The notes: generated by a model from the sequence alone, not told the origin. DNA of 50,669 nucleotides from an uncultured Burkholderiales bacterium (GCA_937927685.1 CALBSC010000097.1:1-50669), one strand, 5' to 3'. Positions 24,046 to 32,930 are shown, counted from the stretch's first letter. Program-made: numbers and translations.

Positions 24046-25284
24046 ATGCAGTCGCTCGATTTTCATGCGTCCGGACGCCATTTCCTTCAAATTCCCGGGC
24101 CTTCCCCGGTCCCCGATCGCATCCTGCGGGCCATGAGCCTGCCCACCATCGACCACCGGGGTCCGGAGTTTGGTGTGCTCGGTCTCAAGGTGTTGTCCCA
24201 GGTTCGGCAAATCTTCCAGACCCAGCATCCCGTCATCATCTACCCCGCTTCGGGCACGGGCGCGTGGGAAGCCGCGCTGTGTAATGTCACCAGCCCGGGT
24301 GACCAGTTGTTGATGTACGAAACGGGCCACTTTGCCTCGCTGTGGATCAAGATGGCCAAGCGCCTGGGCCTGAACCCGGAAGTCATTGCGTTGCCCGGTG
24401 AAGAGGGCGGCGTGCCCACCAGTTGGCGGCACGGTGTGCAGGCCGACCTGATCGAGGCACGTCTGAAGGCGGATACCCAGCACGCCATCAAGGCCGTGTG
24501 CGTGGTCCACAACGAAACCTCCACCGGCGTCACCAGCGACATTGCGTCTGTGCGCCGCGCCATCGATGCCGCCAAGCACCCGGCGCTCTTGATGGTCGAC
24601 ACCATCTCCGGCCTGGCCTGTGCCGACTACCGCCACGACGAGTGGGGCGTGGACGTCTCGGTCAGCGGGTCGCAAAAGGGCTTGATGCTGCCGCCGGGCA
24701 TCAGTTTCAACGCCATTTCGCCCAAAGCGCTGGCGGTGAGCCGCACAGCGCGCATGCCCAAGGCGTTCTGGGCCTGGGACGAAATTGTCGAGATGAACAC
24801 CAAGGGCTACTGGCCCTACACCCCCAGCACCAACCTGCTGTATGGCTTGTCGGAAGCGTGTGACATGCTGCTCAACCCGCACCACGGTGGCTTGCCGGGG
24901 GTGCTCGCGCGCCACCAGCGCTGGGCCGCAGCGGCCCGTGCAGCGGTTAACACATGGGGCCTGGCGATCCAGTGTGCGGACGCCGCGGTGTACTCGCCGG
25001 TGCTCACCGGCGTGATGATGCCCCCGGGCGTGGATGCCGACGCTGTGCGCCAGTGTATTTACGAACGCTTCGACTGTTCGCTCGGGACCGGGCTGGGCAA
25101 GGTCAAGGGCCGCATGTTCCGCATTGGCCACCTGGGCGATTGCAATGACCTCACCGTGGTGGCCACGGTGGCGGCTTGCGAGATGGGCCTCAAGCTCTCC
25201 GGCGTGAAGCTCCAAGGCTCGGGCGTGCAAGCTGCCATGCAGGTCTTTGCGGACCACCCCGCTGCAGCCCCCAAGGCGCCCTAG
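24046..25284 (+). CDS. Class V aminotransferase, serine-glyoxylate type
   Basis: A 412-residue pyridoxal-phosphate enzyme. The start ATG at 24046 follows CAGGAG. Features of the alanine/serine-glyoxylate aminotransferase group are IPGPSPVPDRILRAM, YPASGTGAWEAALCN, VHNETSTGVTSDI, LLMVDTISGLACADY (cofactor Asp) and SGSQKGLMLPPG with the Schiff-base lysine at about residue 211. It transfers the amino group of serine (or alanine) to glyoxylate, forming glycine and hydroxypyruvate. It is divergent from the YdiJ-like dehydrogenase with only 49 bases between starts, suggesting joint control of 2-hydroxy/2-oxo acid metabolism. Confidence 0.93.
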   Translation: MQSLDFHASGRHFLQIPGPSPVPDRILRAMSLPTIDHRGPEFGVLGLKVLSQVRQIFQTQHPVIIYPASGTGAWEAALCNVTSPGDQLLMYETGHFASLWIKMAKRLGLNPEVIALPGEEGGVPTSWRHGVQADLIEARLKADTQHAIKAVCVVHNETSTGVTSDIASVRRAIDAAKHPALLMVDTISGLACADYRHDEWGVDVSVSGSQKGLMLPPGISFNAISPKALAVSRTARMPKAFWAWDEIVEMNTKGYWPYTPSTNLLYGLSEACDMLLNPHHGGLPGVLARHQRWAAAARAAVNTWGLAIQCADAAVYSPVLTGVMMPPGVDADAVRQCIYERFDCSLGTGLGKVKGRMFRIGHLGDCNDLTVVATVAACEMGLKLSGVKLQGSGVQAAMQVFADHPAAAPKAP

Positions 25285-25349
25285 ATTGACGGGCACGCCG
25301 GGCACCGACGACACGGACAGTTTTCCCAGTTGCTCCACAGGAGTCCCGC

Positions 25350-26318
25350 ATGAAACGACGTACCCTGATTGCAGCCACGGCAGCCACCCTGGCAGTGCCC
25401 CTGGTTCGCGCGCAAAGCCTGCCCAAGGGGCCGGTGCGCATCATCGTGGGGTTTCCGCCCGGCGGGGGCACCGACGCCCTGGCGCGCGTGGTGGCGCAAA
25501 AGCTGCAGGGCATGTGGGGGGTCTCCATCGTCATTGAAAACAAGGCCGGCGCAGCGGGCGTCATTGCCGCCGACTATGTCAGCAAACAGGCCCCCGATGG
25601 CAACACCCTGCTGATGGCGCACATCAACAGCCATGCGCTGGCGCCTGCCATGGGCACCCGGCTCAACTACGACGCCGAGCGCGACTTCGCGCCCATCTCC
25701 ATGGTGGGGGTGACGCCCAACATCCTGATCTGCAACACCGATCAGCCAGCCAAGACAGTGGCCGACCTGGTCGAGTTGTGCAAGCGCCAACCCGGCAAGA
25801 TCAGTTTTGCGTCGGCCGGGGGCGGTTCGGCGCAACACTTTGCGCTCGAGATGTTCAAGCTGCAAGCCGGCATTGATGCACTCCATGTGCCCTACAAGGG
25901 GTCGGGCCCGGCGCTCACCGACCTCATTGGCGGGCAGGTGAATTACTGTTTTGAAACCATGACCTCGGCCACGCCGCACATCAAGTCGGGCAAGGCGATC
26001 GCGCTGGCGCAAACGCGACTCAAGCGCGCCAAGGGCTTTCCCGGGGTGCCCACCATGGCCGAGTCCGGGTTTGCCGGCTATGAGGCCACCGTGTGGTATG
26101 GCCTCATGGCCCCTTCGCGCGTGCCGGCCGGCATGACACAGCGCATGAACGAAGACGTCAACAAAGTGCTCGCCATGCCCGACGTGCAGGAAAAAATGGA
26201 GCAATACGGGGCAGAGGACGGCGGCGGCTCGATCGAGAAATTTGCCAGCTTCATCAAGAACGAGCAACAGAAATGGGCGCAGGTGGCCAAGGCCGCCAAC
26301 GTGAAAATAGACCATTGA
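25350..26318 (+). CDS. Bug-family tripartite tricarboxylate transporter receptor
   Basis: A 322-residue periplasmic binding protein with a short leader (KRRTLIAATAATLAVPLVRA) that has a twin-arginine-like RR. Bug loops are FPPGGGTDALARVVAQ, ENKAGAAGVIAA and PDGNTLLMAH. Three Bug-like structural cues later in the chain are the GKISFASAGGGSAQH segment, HVPYKGSGPALTDLIGGQ and GFPGVPTMAESG. It lies 65 bases after the aminotransferase gene and 72 bases before another Bug gene, and could belong to either the aminotransferase transcript or the molybdenum-hydroxylase cluster. Confidence 0.92.
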   Translation: MKRRTLIAATAATLAVPLVRAQSLPKGPVRIIVGFPPGGGTDALARVVAQKLQGMWGVSIVIENKAGAAGVIAADYVSKQAPDGNTLLMAHINSHALAPAMGTRLNYDAERDFAPISMVGVTPNILICNTDQPAKTVADLVELCKRQPGKISFASAGGGSAQHFALEMFKLQAGIDALHVPYKGSGPALTDLIGGQVNYCFETMTSATPHIKSGKAIALAQTRLKRAKGFPGVPTMAESGFAGYEATVWYGLMAPSRVPAGMTQRMNEDVNKVLAMPDVQEKMEQYGAEDGGGSIEKFASFIKNEQQKWAQVAKAANVKIDH

Positions 26319-26390
26319 CAGCGGGCGGCTCGAGCGGACAGCACTCGCGCCGAGACCGGGCTCGAGACGCCACAACCAGCGAGAAATACC

Positions 26391-27377
26391 ATGACGCAAC
26401 TCACACGATGGGGATGGATGATCCGCCTGGTGGCGGGCCTGACCCTGGCTGGTGCAACGGGCCTCGCGATGGCGCAACCGGCTGCCAACTGGCCGCAGCG
26501 ACCCATCCGCATCGTCATACCGCATCCCCCCGGGGGACCCAGTGACCTCATCGCACGCAGTGTGCTCGAGCGATTGAACGCCTCGCTCAGGCAACCGCTG
26601 ATCCTCGACAACCGCGCAGGCGCGGGGGGCAACATCGGGGCACAAGAGGCGGCTCGCTCCGCCCCCGATGGCTATACCTGGATGTTGGGCACAGACACCA
26701 TCGTCACGGTCAATCCGCATGTGTACCGCAACATGCCCTTCAAACCGGAAGACTTCAAACCGGTGGCCATCCTCTCCCAGTTTGGACAAACCCTGGTCTG
26801 CCATCCATCGGTGGGGGTCAGGACGCTGCAGGAGTTGATCGCCAAGGCCAAGGCCCAGTCCATGGCCTACGCCTCGGGTGGGCCGGGCGTCCCGGGGCAT
26901 CTGTCGATGGAGTTGCTGCAGTACATGGCCAACTTTGACATGTCCCATGTGCCGTACAAGGGGCCGGCGCCGGCGACCCAGGATGTGTTGTCAGGACAGG
27001 TGCCGTGTGGCTTGCTGGCGGGACCCACCGTGTTGCCCCATGTGCGTGCTGGCAAGCTGGTGCCGCTGGCGGTTTCCGGCACCACCCGCTCGCCCACCTT
27101 GCCCGACGTGCCCACCGTGGCCGAAGCGGGCGTGAAGGGTTATGACGCCATGTTCACCCTGGTGCTCTGGGCTCCGCGCGGCGTGCCCGATGACATCGTG
27201 GCCAAATTCCGCCAGGCCTGGGCCGAGGCCCTGCTGACCCCCGAGGTGGTGGAGCGTCTGAAACAGACGGATCAAACCCCGGTGGTGAGTACCTCCGAGT
27301 TGGCCGCTGCGCAGCTTGCGCGGGATTCGGTCAAATGGGGCGCCGTGGCGCGGCGTATCCATCTGGGCCTGGATTGA
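26391..27377 (+). CDS. Bug-family tripartite tricarboxylate transporter receptor
   Basis: A 328-residue periplasmic binding protein with signal peptide VAGLTLAGATGLAMAQ. Bug loops are IPHPPGGPSDLIARSVL, DNRAGAGGNIGAQ and PDGYTWML. It follows another Bug gene and precedes, by 267 bases, a three-subunit molybdenum hydroxylase. The two tandem receptors are only moderately alike by eye (for example their ligand loops FPPGGGTD versus PHPPGGPSD), so they probably bind different ligands rather than being a recent duplication. Confidence 0.92.
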   Translation: MTQLTRWGWMIRLVAGLTLAGATGLAMAQPAANWPQRPIRIVIPHPPGGPSDLIARSVLERLNASLRQPLILDNRAGAGGNIGAQEAARSAPDGYTWMLGTDTIVTVNPHVYRNMPFKPEDFKPVAILSQFGQTLVCHPSVGVRTLQELIAKAKAQSMAYASGGPGVPGHLSMELLQYMANFDMSHVPYKGPAPATQDVLSGQVPCGLLAGPTVLPHVRAGKLVPLAVSGTTRSPTLPDVPTVAEAGVKGYDAMFTLVLWAPRGVPDDIVAKFRQAWAEALLTPEVVERLKQTDQTPVVSTSELAAAQLARDSVKWGAVARRIHLGLD

Positions 27378-27528
27378 CCACCATCCCCGGACGTTGATGG
27401 GTCCATGGCGTGTGGGCGCAGAGGCAGTCCGGCTCGCTCCGGATTTTCAGTTCCACCGCGTGATGGCCCAAGCCGTGATGCAGCACGACCCTGGCGTGCA
27501 AGGGCTGTCCCCGGACCGTGATCGACAT
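27331..27528 (-). CDS. Possible small protein in the gap before the molybdenum hydroxylase
   Basis: A 65-codon frame from ATG 27528 on the minus strand. The first ~45 codons have a high proportion of G or C in the third position and read MSITVRGQPLHARVV, then HHAVELKIRSEPDCLC, which looks more protein-like than usual antisense noise. The 3' end overlaps the Bug gene by 47 bases. There is no convincing ribosome-binding site and I do not recognise it. It could be a gene remnant. Confidence 0.22.
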   Translation of the reverse strand: MSITVRGQPLHARVVLHHGLGHHAVELKIRSEPDCLCAHTPWTHQRPGMVVNPGPDGYAAPRRPI

Positions 27529-27644
27529 ACCGATCAAGCCGCCTGTGAGCCGAGTCTCCCGGCGGACTTCTCGGGTTTGTATCCTTGGGTACAGTCCACC
27601 AAAGCCCTCTTGCGCCGTGGGCGCTTTGCAAGGACAACTTCTGC

Positions 27645-28427
27645 ATGAATTCTTTTCACTACCACCGGGCCAGTTCCTTGAGCGAGGCGGCCCAACGCCT
27701 GAGTGGCAACGACCAGGCCAGGTTGCTGGCTGGCGGCATGACGCTGATTCCCTCCCTCAAACACCGCTTGCTGGCGGTGGGTGAACTGATCGACATTACC
27801 CGCTTGCCAGACTTGCAGGAGATCCGTGTCGAGACGGATGCTGTGTGGGTCGGGGCGGCTGTCCGCCACCACCAGGTGGCCTCCCATGCGGAACTCGCTC
27901 AGGCGCTGCCCGCCTTGGCCGAACTGGCCGGCCTGATCGGCGATCCGCAAGTGCGTGCGCGCGGCACACTCGGTGGCTCGATTGCCAACAACGACCCCGC
28001 TGCCGACTACCCGGCGGCCGTGCTGGGTCTGGGCGCTGCCGTGATCACCAGCCAACGCGAGATCGCCGCCGATGATTTCTTTCTGGGCATGTTCACCACG
28101 GCGTTGGAACCGGGTGAGGTGATTCGCGGTGTGCGGTTCCCCCGGCCTGTTCGGAGTGCCTACGCCAAGTTCCGGCATCCTGCCTCGGGCTATGCCATGT
28201 CGGGCGTTTTCCTGGCTGACTTCGGTGACCGGGGCCGCCGTGTGGCGGTGACCGGCGCCACCGATGCCGTGTGCCGATGGCCGCAGGCCGAGGCTGCCTG
28301 GCAGGCCGGACAAACCCCGGCTGCCTTTGCCCATGACGGATTGCTGGACGATATCCATGCGCCCGCCCGCTACCGTGCGCACCTGACCGATCTGATGTTC
28401 GCGCAGGCTGTGAATCAGTTGCGCTGA
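27645..28427 (+). CDS. Xanthine dehydrogenase family FAD-binding subunit (CoxM-like)
   Basis: A 260-residue medium subunit of a molybdenum hydroxylase. The ATG at 27645 follows AAGGA. FAD-binding motifs are LLAGGMTLIPSLKHRL (diphosphate loop) and RARGTLGGSIANNDPAADYP (second FAD motif with TLGGS). It passes electrons from the iron-sulfur subunit to an acceptor through FAD. Gene order is medium-small-large, as in coxMSL. No terminator separates it from the small subunit gene 63 bases downstream. Confidence 0.94.
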   Translation: MNSFHYHRASSLSEAAQRLSGNDQARLLAGGMTLIPSLKHRLLAVGELIDITRLPDLQEIRVETDAVWVGAAVRHHQVASHAELAQALPALAELAGLIGDPQVRARGTLGGSIANNDPAADYPAAVLGLGAAVITSQREIAADDFFLGMFTTALEPGEVIRGVRFPRPVRSAYAKFRHPASGYAMSGVFLADFGDRGRRVAVTGATDAVCRWPQAEAAWQAGQTPAAFAHDGLLDDIHAPARYRAHLTDLMFAQAVNQLR

Positions 28428-28490
28428 GCCGCCCCCGGCTGTCACGATTCGCCCCACCCACGCCCCTGTTCATTGAGCTATTGCCCCGCC

Positions 28491-28961
28491 ATGAAGATTC
28501 AACTCACCGTCAATGGTCAGCCGCACAGTGCTGATGTCGAGGACCGCACCCTGCTGGTCGACCTGTTGCGCGACACCCTGCGTCTCACCGGCACGCATGT
28601 CGGCTGTGACACGAGCCAATGCGGTTGCTGCACCGTGCATGTCGATGGCCAGGCGGTCAAGTCCTGCACCATGCTCGCAGCGCAGGCCGATGGCACCCAG
28701 GTCACCACCATCGAGGGCTTGGGGACGAAGGGATTGCATCCGGTCCAGCAGGCGTTCACCGAATGCCATGCGCTGCAATGCGGCTTTTGCACACCGGGCA
28801 TGGTGATGGCCACCGTGGACCTGTTGCGCCGTTGCCCGGTGCCGTCCGACCAGGACATTGCTGAAGGCCTGGCCGGCAACCTGTGCCGTTGCACCGGCTA
28901 TGTGAACATCGCTGCCGCGGTCAAGCAGGCCGCCCGGCACATCCAGGGAGATGCCGCATGA
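28491..28961 (+). CDS. Xanthine dehydrogenase family 2Fe-2S subunit (CoxS-like)
   Basis: A 156-residue small subunit from the ATG at 28491. It has a plant-type ferredoxin cluster site in the first half (GCDTSQCGCCTVHVDG, then SCTM) and the C-terminal four-helix cluster site (QCGFCTPGMVMA and NLCRCTGYVNI), so all eight cysteines for the two 2Fe-2S clusters appear present. It links the molybdopterin subunit to the FAD subunit. Its stop codon overlaps the large-subunit start (ATGA), indicating translational coupling. Confidence 0.96.
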   Translation: MKIQLTVNGQPHSADVEDRTLLVDLLRDTLRLTGTHVGCDTSQCGCCTVHVDGQAVKSCTMLAAQADGTQVTTIEGLGTKGLHPVQQAFTECHALQCGFCTPGMVMATVDLLRRCPVPSDQDIAEGLAGNLCRCTGYVNIAAAVKQAARHIQGDAA

Positions 28962-31270
28962 GTGCCAACACCCCCACCCAGTCCGGTGTGGCGTATGCAC
29001 GCACCGAAGACCATCGGCTCATCACCGGTCAGGGGCAATACACCGCCGACGTGCAGTACCCCGGCATGCTGCATCTCCACGTGATCCGCTCCATGCACGC
29101 CAATGCGCGTATCTTGCGACTGGACCTCAGTGCCGTGGCGGCGGCTCCAGGGGTGCGCTGGGTCATGACGGCACAGGACATCGACACGCACGGTGGCCAG
29201 GACCTGCCCAACGCCGTCTCGGTCAAGGACCGTCATGGCGAGCCGCAGCGGGTGGCCCGCATGCCCGTGCTGGCGCGTGATACGGTGCGTTTTGTTGGAC
29301 AGCCCATTGCCTTCGTGATTGCCGACTCGGCGTACCAGGCGCAGGACGCCGCCGAACTGGCCGATCTCGAATTCGATATTCTCCCGGCCGCGGCTTCCCC
29401 CGAGGCGGCCCTGGCTGCGGGAGCTCCCGTGCTGCACGAAGCCTCCCCTCGCAACTTCTCTGCGGAGTTTGAGGCGGGTGACCGCGCCGCGGTGGAGGCC
29501 GCTTTTGCCCAGGCGACCCACACCAGCACCTTGCGGGTCGTCAGCCAGCGATTGATCCCCGCGCCCATGGAGCCGCGTGCTGTCGTGGCGGTCTATGACG
29601 AGGCCCAGGACCGCACCCGTGTGCACACCCCGACCCAGGGCATTCTGGGTATGCTGGGTTTTTTGTCGCAAGCCACTGGCATGCCGGCCGAGAAATTTGA
29701 AATTCTCACCCTCGATGTGGGCGGCTCGTTCGGGATTCGCGGCGGCGCGTTCTCCGAGCATGTGGGTGTGGTGATTGCCTCGCGCGTGCTCAAGCGCCCC
29801 GTGCGTTGGGTGGGCTCACGTTCCGAGGTGTTCGTGAGCGACTGGCATGGTCGCGGCTTGGTGTTGGAGGGCTCGGTGGCGCTGGACGCGCAAGGCAAGA
29901 TACTGGCCATCCGTTTCCACGACCAGGTGGACCTGGGGGCCTACAACGCCTACATGAGTACCTTCATCGGGACGCGCAACCTGTCGGTCACCATGGGCGG
30001 TGTGTACAAGGTGCCGGCGCTGTACATGCGCTCGGACCTGGTCTACACCAACGCCACCCCGGTGTCGGCGTACCGCGGGGCAGGCCGTCCCGACATTGCG
30101 TATGCCATCGAGCGCCTGATGGATTACGCGGCCCACGAGCACGGATTTGACCCGGTGGCGCTGCGCCGCCTCAACTTCATCCCACCCGCCGAGTTCCCGT
30201 TCACCACCGCCAATGGCACGGTGTACGACACCTGTGAATGCGAACGGGTCATGGACCGTGCGCTGGTGCTTTCGGACTACGCCGGATTTGCCCAGCGCCA
30301 ACAGGCGGCTGCAGCACGTGGCAAGTTGCGCGGTATCGGCCTGGCCACCTACCTGGAGGCCTCGGGTGCCGGCGGCGCACCCAAGGACCAGGTGCAAGGC
30401 GAGTTTGACGAGCAAGGCGTGCTGCATGTGTATGGCGTGACCGGTGCCTCCGGCCAGGGGCATGAGACTTCCTTTGCCAGCATCATCGAATCCGAACTGG
30501 GCTTGCAGGCTGACCATGTGCGTTATCACGCGGGCGATCCGGCGCGCAGCCTGATTGGCAATGGCACGGGCGGCTCGCGCACCTTGTATGGTGCGGGCAG
30601 TGCCATCAAGAACCTGTGCCAGAACATCCGCCAGCCCGCTGCACAAGCCATTGCGCAACTGTGGCAATGTGAAGAAGCGGATGTGGTGTTCGAGCAGGGC
30701 GCCTGGCACCGTGCCGGGGCCAGCGGGCAACGCCTCGATTTCGCGGGTTTGTGGCCTCAGCTCTCGGCCGCACAACGCCGTGCGTTCAACCTCATGGGCG
30801 AGGCGCAATCGGGCTCCACTTTCCCCAACGGCTGCCACGTGGCCGAGGTGGAAATTGACCCGGCCACGGGCATCACCGAGGTGGTGAGCTACTGGGCGGT
30901 CGACGATCTGGGTCGCGTGATTTCACCGCACCTGGTGCGAGGTCAGGTGCACGGCGGTGTGGTGCAGGGCTGGGGCCAGGCGTTTTGCGAGCAGGTGGTC
31001 TATGACGAGCAGGGCCAGCTCTTGTCCGGCTCGTTCTCCGACTACGCCATGCCGCGCCTGGGCTGCATGCCCACCATCCTCAACGAAACGGTGCAGGTGG
31101 ATACGCAGTTGAACCTGCTGGGCGCCAAAGGGGTGGGGGAGTCAGGCTGTACCGGCTCCATGCCAGCCTTGGCCAATGCCGTGATGAGTGCGCTGCGACC
31201 CTTTGGTGTGAAGGGGATGGATATGCCTTTCACCGCTGCCAAGGTGTGGTCGGCCTTGCACCCTTCATGA
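28958..31270 (+). CDS. Xanthine dehydrogenase family molybdopterin-binding subunit (CoxL form-II-like)
   Basis: A 770-residue catalytic subunit from the ATG at 28958. The active-site loop reads VSAYRGAGRPDI, the form-II AYRGAGR type, not the AYxCSFR loop with the copper-ligating cysteine of true CO dehydrogenase, so CO is an unlikely substrate. The catalytic glutamate is in KGVGESGCTG near the C-terminus; molybdopterin contacts include VGGSFGIRGG and GASGQGHETSF. Homologues hydroxylate N-heterocycles, aromatic thioesters or aldehydes. The substrate here is unknown; two Bug receptors upstream may import it. Confidence 0.95.
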   Translation: MSANTPTQSGVAYARTEDHRLITGQGQYTADVQYPGMLHLHVIRSMHANARILRLDLSAVAAAPGVRWVMTAQDIDTHGGQDLPNAVSVKDRHGEPQRVARMPVLARDTVRFVGQPIAFVIADSAYQAQDAAELADLEFDILPAAASPEAALAAGAPVLHEASPRNFSAEFEAGDRAAVEAAFAQATHTSTLRVVSQRLIPAPMEPRAVVAVYDEAQDRTRVHTPTQGILGMLGFLSQATGMPAEKFEILTLDVGGSFGIRGGAFSEHVGVVIASRVLKRPVRWVGSRSEVFVSDWHGRGLVLEGSVALDAQGKILAIRFHDQVDLGAYNAYMSTFIGTRNLSVTMGGVYKVPALYMRSDLVYTNATPVSAYRGAGRPDIAYAIERLMDYAAHEHGFDPVALRRLNFIPPAEFPFTTANGTVYDTCECERVMDRALVLSDYAGFAQRQQAAAARGKLRGIGLATYLEASGAGGAPKDQVQGEFDEQGVLHVYGVTGASGQGHETSFASIIESELGLQADHVRYHAGDPARSLIGNGTGGSRTLYGAGSAIKNLCQNIRQPAAQAIAQLWQCEEADVVFEQGAWHRAGASGQRLDFAGLWPQLSAAQRRAFNLMGEAQSGSTFPNGCHVAEVEIDPATGITEVVSYWAVDDLGRVISPHLVRGQVHGGVVQGWGQAFCEQVVYDEQGQLLSGSFSDYAMPRLGCMPTILNETVQVDTQLNLLGAKGVGESGCTGSMPALANAVMSALRPFGVKGMDMPFTAAKVWSALHPS

Positions 31271-31350
31271 GGCCCCGAGCTGGCTGGCACTGCGTCAGCC
31301 GGTGAATTCAAACCACACGCCAGATAACCCATTACCCACAGGAGACCACC

Positions 31351-31839
31351 ATGCAAGATGTTCCCAAGATTCGCCGCGTTGTGACGGGCCATGATGAAAA
31401 TGGCAAAGCCATCGTCGAGATTGACGAGGTGTGCAGCCATTTCAAGCCAGGCCGCCAGAACGCCTTCATCTGCAACATCTGGACCACCGACACCGTACCG
31501 GCCAACAACGATGGCTTCAAGGACGGTGGCATGCGTGAAGGCAAGTTCACCATGATCGAGAACGGCAGCGTGTTTCGCATTCTCGACTTCCGTCCCGGTG
31601 TGGAGCACCGCATGCACCGCACCGACTCCATCGACTACCTGGTGGTGATGAAGGGCGAAATCGACATGGAGCTAGACGATGGCGTTGAGGTCCACCTCAA
31701 GGCGGGCGATGTGATGGTGCAGCGTGGCACCATCCACAACTGGGTCAACCGCGGAACCGAGACCTGCGTGATCGCAGTGATTCTGATCCATGCCAAGCCG
31801 GTTGAGGCCGGCGGGCAGGTGCTGCACGCAGCCGGCTGA
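31351..31839 (+). CDS. Cupin-domain protein
   Basis: A 162-residue single cupin. The N-terminal ~60 residues (IRRVVTGHDENGKAIVEID, NAFICNIWTTDTVP) match a common cupin type in aromatic-catabolic clusters. Metal-site residues are in PGVEHRMHRTDSIDYLVVMKGE (motif 1) and GDVMVQRGTIHNWVNRG (motif 2). It is likely a small dioxygenase, isomerase or sensor; the reaction cannot be read. An AGGAG site precedes the start. Its stop codon abuts that of the next gene on the other strand with zero spacing (TGATCA holds both). Confidence 0.88.
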   Translation: MQDVPKIRRVVTGHDENGKAIVEIDEVCSHFKPGRQNAFICNIWTTDTVPANNDGFKDGGMREGKFTMIENGSVFRILDFRPGVEHRMHRTDSIDYLVVMKGEIDMELDDGVEVHLKAGDVMVQRGTIHNWVNRGTETCVIAVILIHAKPVEAGGQVLHAAG

Positions 31840-32409
31840 TCAGCGCTGGGGCATCGGCTGCATCTGCGCCGGTGCGCCTTCGGGCAGCGCCGTGCGACAG
31901 GTGTTCATCACGATGGCCAGCGTGCTGTAGTAGCCATAGTGCGCCACCAGGTCGATGACCCCTTTTTCGCCGAATCGCTCGAGGGCTCGGGCGTAGGTGG
32001 GGTCGCTCACGCAACGGTTGCTGCGCAACTCTTCCAGCAGGTCATAAATGATGGCTTCATCGCTCGACATGGTGTCGGGACGGCGGCCTTCCAGAATCGC
32101 ATCACACGTGGCCGGCAGCACACCTTCGCGCTCGGCGATGGGGCGGTGGATGGCCCACTCCACCGGCTGCGACCAGTGACGCGCCACGACCAGCACGGCG
32201 AACTCCGAGTTGCGCAAGCCGGCGGTGTGGTGAAAGCGCAGGTACTCGCCCACCTTTTGCAGACGACTCATCAACTCGGGGCTGCGCACCAGCGGCACAA
32301 AGGGACCCCCGATCTTGCCGCGCGGGCCACTGGTGAGTTCAACCATGGCGGCGCGTTGTTCGGGGGTCATGCGATCCTCGGGGATCGGCGGCATGCGGTC
32401 ACGTGTCAT
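31840..32409 (-). CDS. Carboxymuconolactone-decarboxylase-family protein
   Basis: A 189-residue cytoplasmic protein, a paralogue of the exported protein at 5169-5855: both share a TPEQR-like opening, GPFVPLVRSPELMSRLQKVGEYLRF, FAVLVVARHWSQPVEW, a DPTYARALERFGEKGVIDLVA segment and an xHYGYYSTLAIVMNT tail. The CxxC of AhpD peroxidases is missing, so a decarboxylase, hydrolase or unknown lactone role is more likely. Downstream on the minus strand it is not followed by another gene; the flavin reductase gene lies 23 bases upstream and is probably in the same transcript. Confidence 0.9.
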   Translation of the reverse strand: MTRDRMPPIPEDRMTPEQRAAMVELTSGPRGKIGGPFVPLVRSPELMSRLQKVGEYLRFHHTAGLRNSEFAVLVVARHWSQPVEWAIHRPIAEREGVLPATCDAILEGRRPDTMSSDEAIIYDLLEELRSNRCVSDPTYARALERFGEKGVIDLVAHYGYYSTLAIVMNTCRTALPEGAPAQMQPMPQR

Positions 32410-32432
32410 GGAGTTACCTCGGTGAGTGGAAA

Positions 32433-32930
32433 TCAGGCGGATCCGACGGCAGTGAGCTGGCCGGACCAGAACAGCAAGGGGCGCAGGTCATGCGTCTGGT
32501 AGTCGTGCACGCGGGAGAGCACGATCCAGTGGTCACCGCCCTCCAGCAGTGACTCGGTCTCGCAGTCGAAATGTGCGGCCACCCCCTCCAGCACAGGCGG
32601 TGCGTCCTGGGGGTTGAGCGCGAGCGCCACGCCCTCGAACTTGTCGAGCTTGGGGTTGGCAAAGCGACGGGCCAACTCGCCCTGGTCTTGGGACAGCACG
32701 TGGATCACGTGTCGCTTGCCCACGGCGAACTGGGCCAGATTGGGCGATGTGCGGGCAATCGACCAGAGCACCAGACGGGGTTGCAGGGACACCGAGTTGA
32801 AGCTGCTCACCGTCAGTCCTACTGCGCGTCCGGTCTCAGTGTCACGCGAGGTGATCACGGTCACCCCGGTGGGGAAGAGCCCCAACGCATTGCGAAAGGC
32901 TTTGGCATCATCGACGGCGGCTTGGGTCAT
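32433..32930 (-). CDS. Flavin reductase-like (FMN-binding split barrel) protein
   Basis: A 165-residue flavin:NAD(P)H reductase-type protein from ATG 32930. Recognisable features are FRNALGLFPTGVTVITSRD, GLTVSSFNSVSLQPRLVLWSI (the FMN-binding strand), HVIHVLSQDQGELARRFAN and DHWIVLSRVHDY. Such proteins supply reduced flavin to two-component monooxygenases. A luciferase-like monooxygenase starts at 34304 on the other strand, a plausible partner, with the Bug receptor gene between them. Confidence 0.93.
   Translation of the reverse strand: MTQAAVDDAKAFRNALGLFPTGVTVITSRDTETGRAVGLTVSSFNSVSLQPRLVLWSIARTSPNLAQFAVGKRHVIHVLSQDQGELARRFANPKLDKFEGVALALNPQDAPPVLEGVAAHFDCETESLLEGGDHWIVLSRVHDYQTHDLRPLLFWSGQLTAVGSA

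Noticed and set aside
23422..25338. A 638-codon frame antisense to the aminotransferase gene and out of frame with the dehydrogenase
   Set aside because: It crosses two real genes and the divergent promoter region, and its translation shows no domain.
25350..27377. Recent tandem duplication of Bug receptors
   Set aside because: The two proteins share only the family motifs by eye and differ in leader and ligand loops, so a recent duplication is not supported.
28958..31270. Aerobic carbon monoxide dehydrogenase
   Set aside because: The active-site loop is AYRGAGR and lacks the copper-binding cysteine of the form-I loop; no cox maturation genes are nearby.
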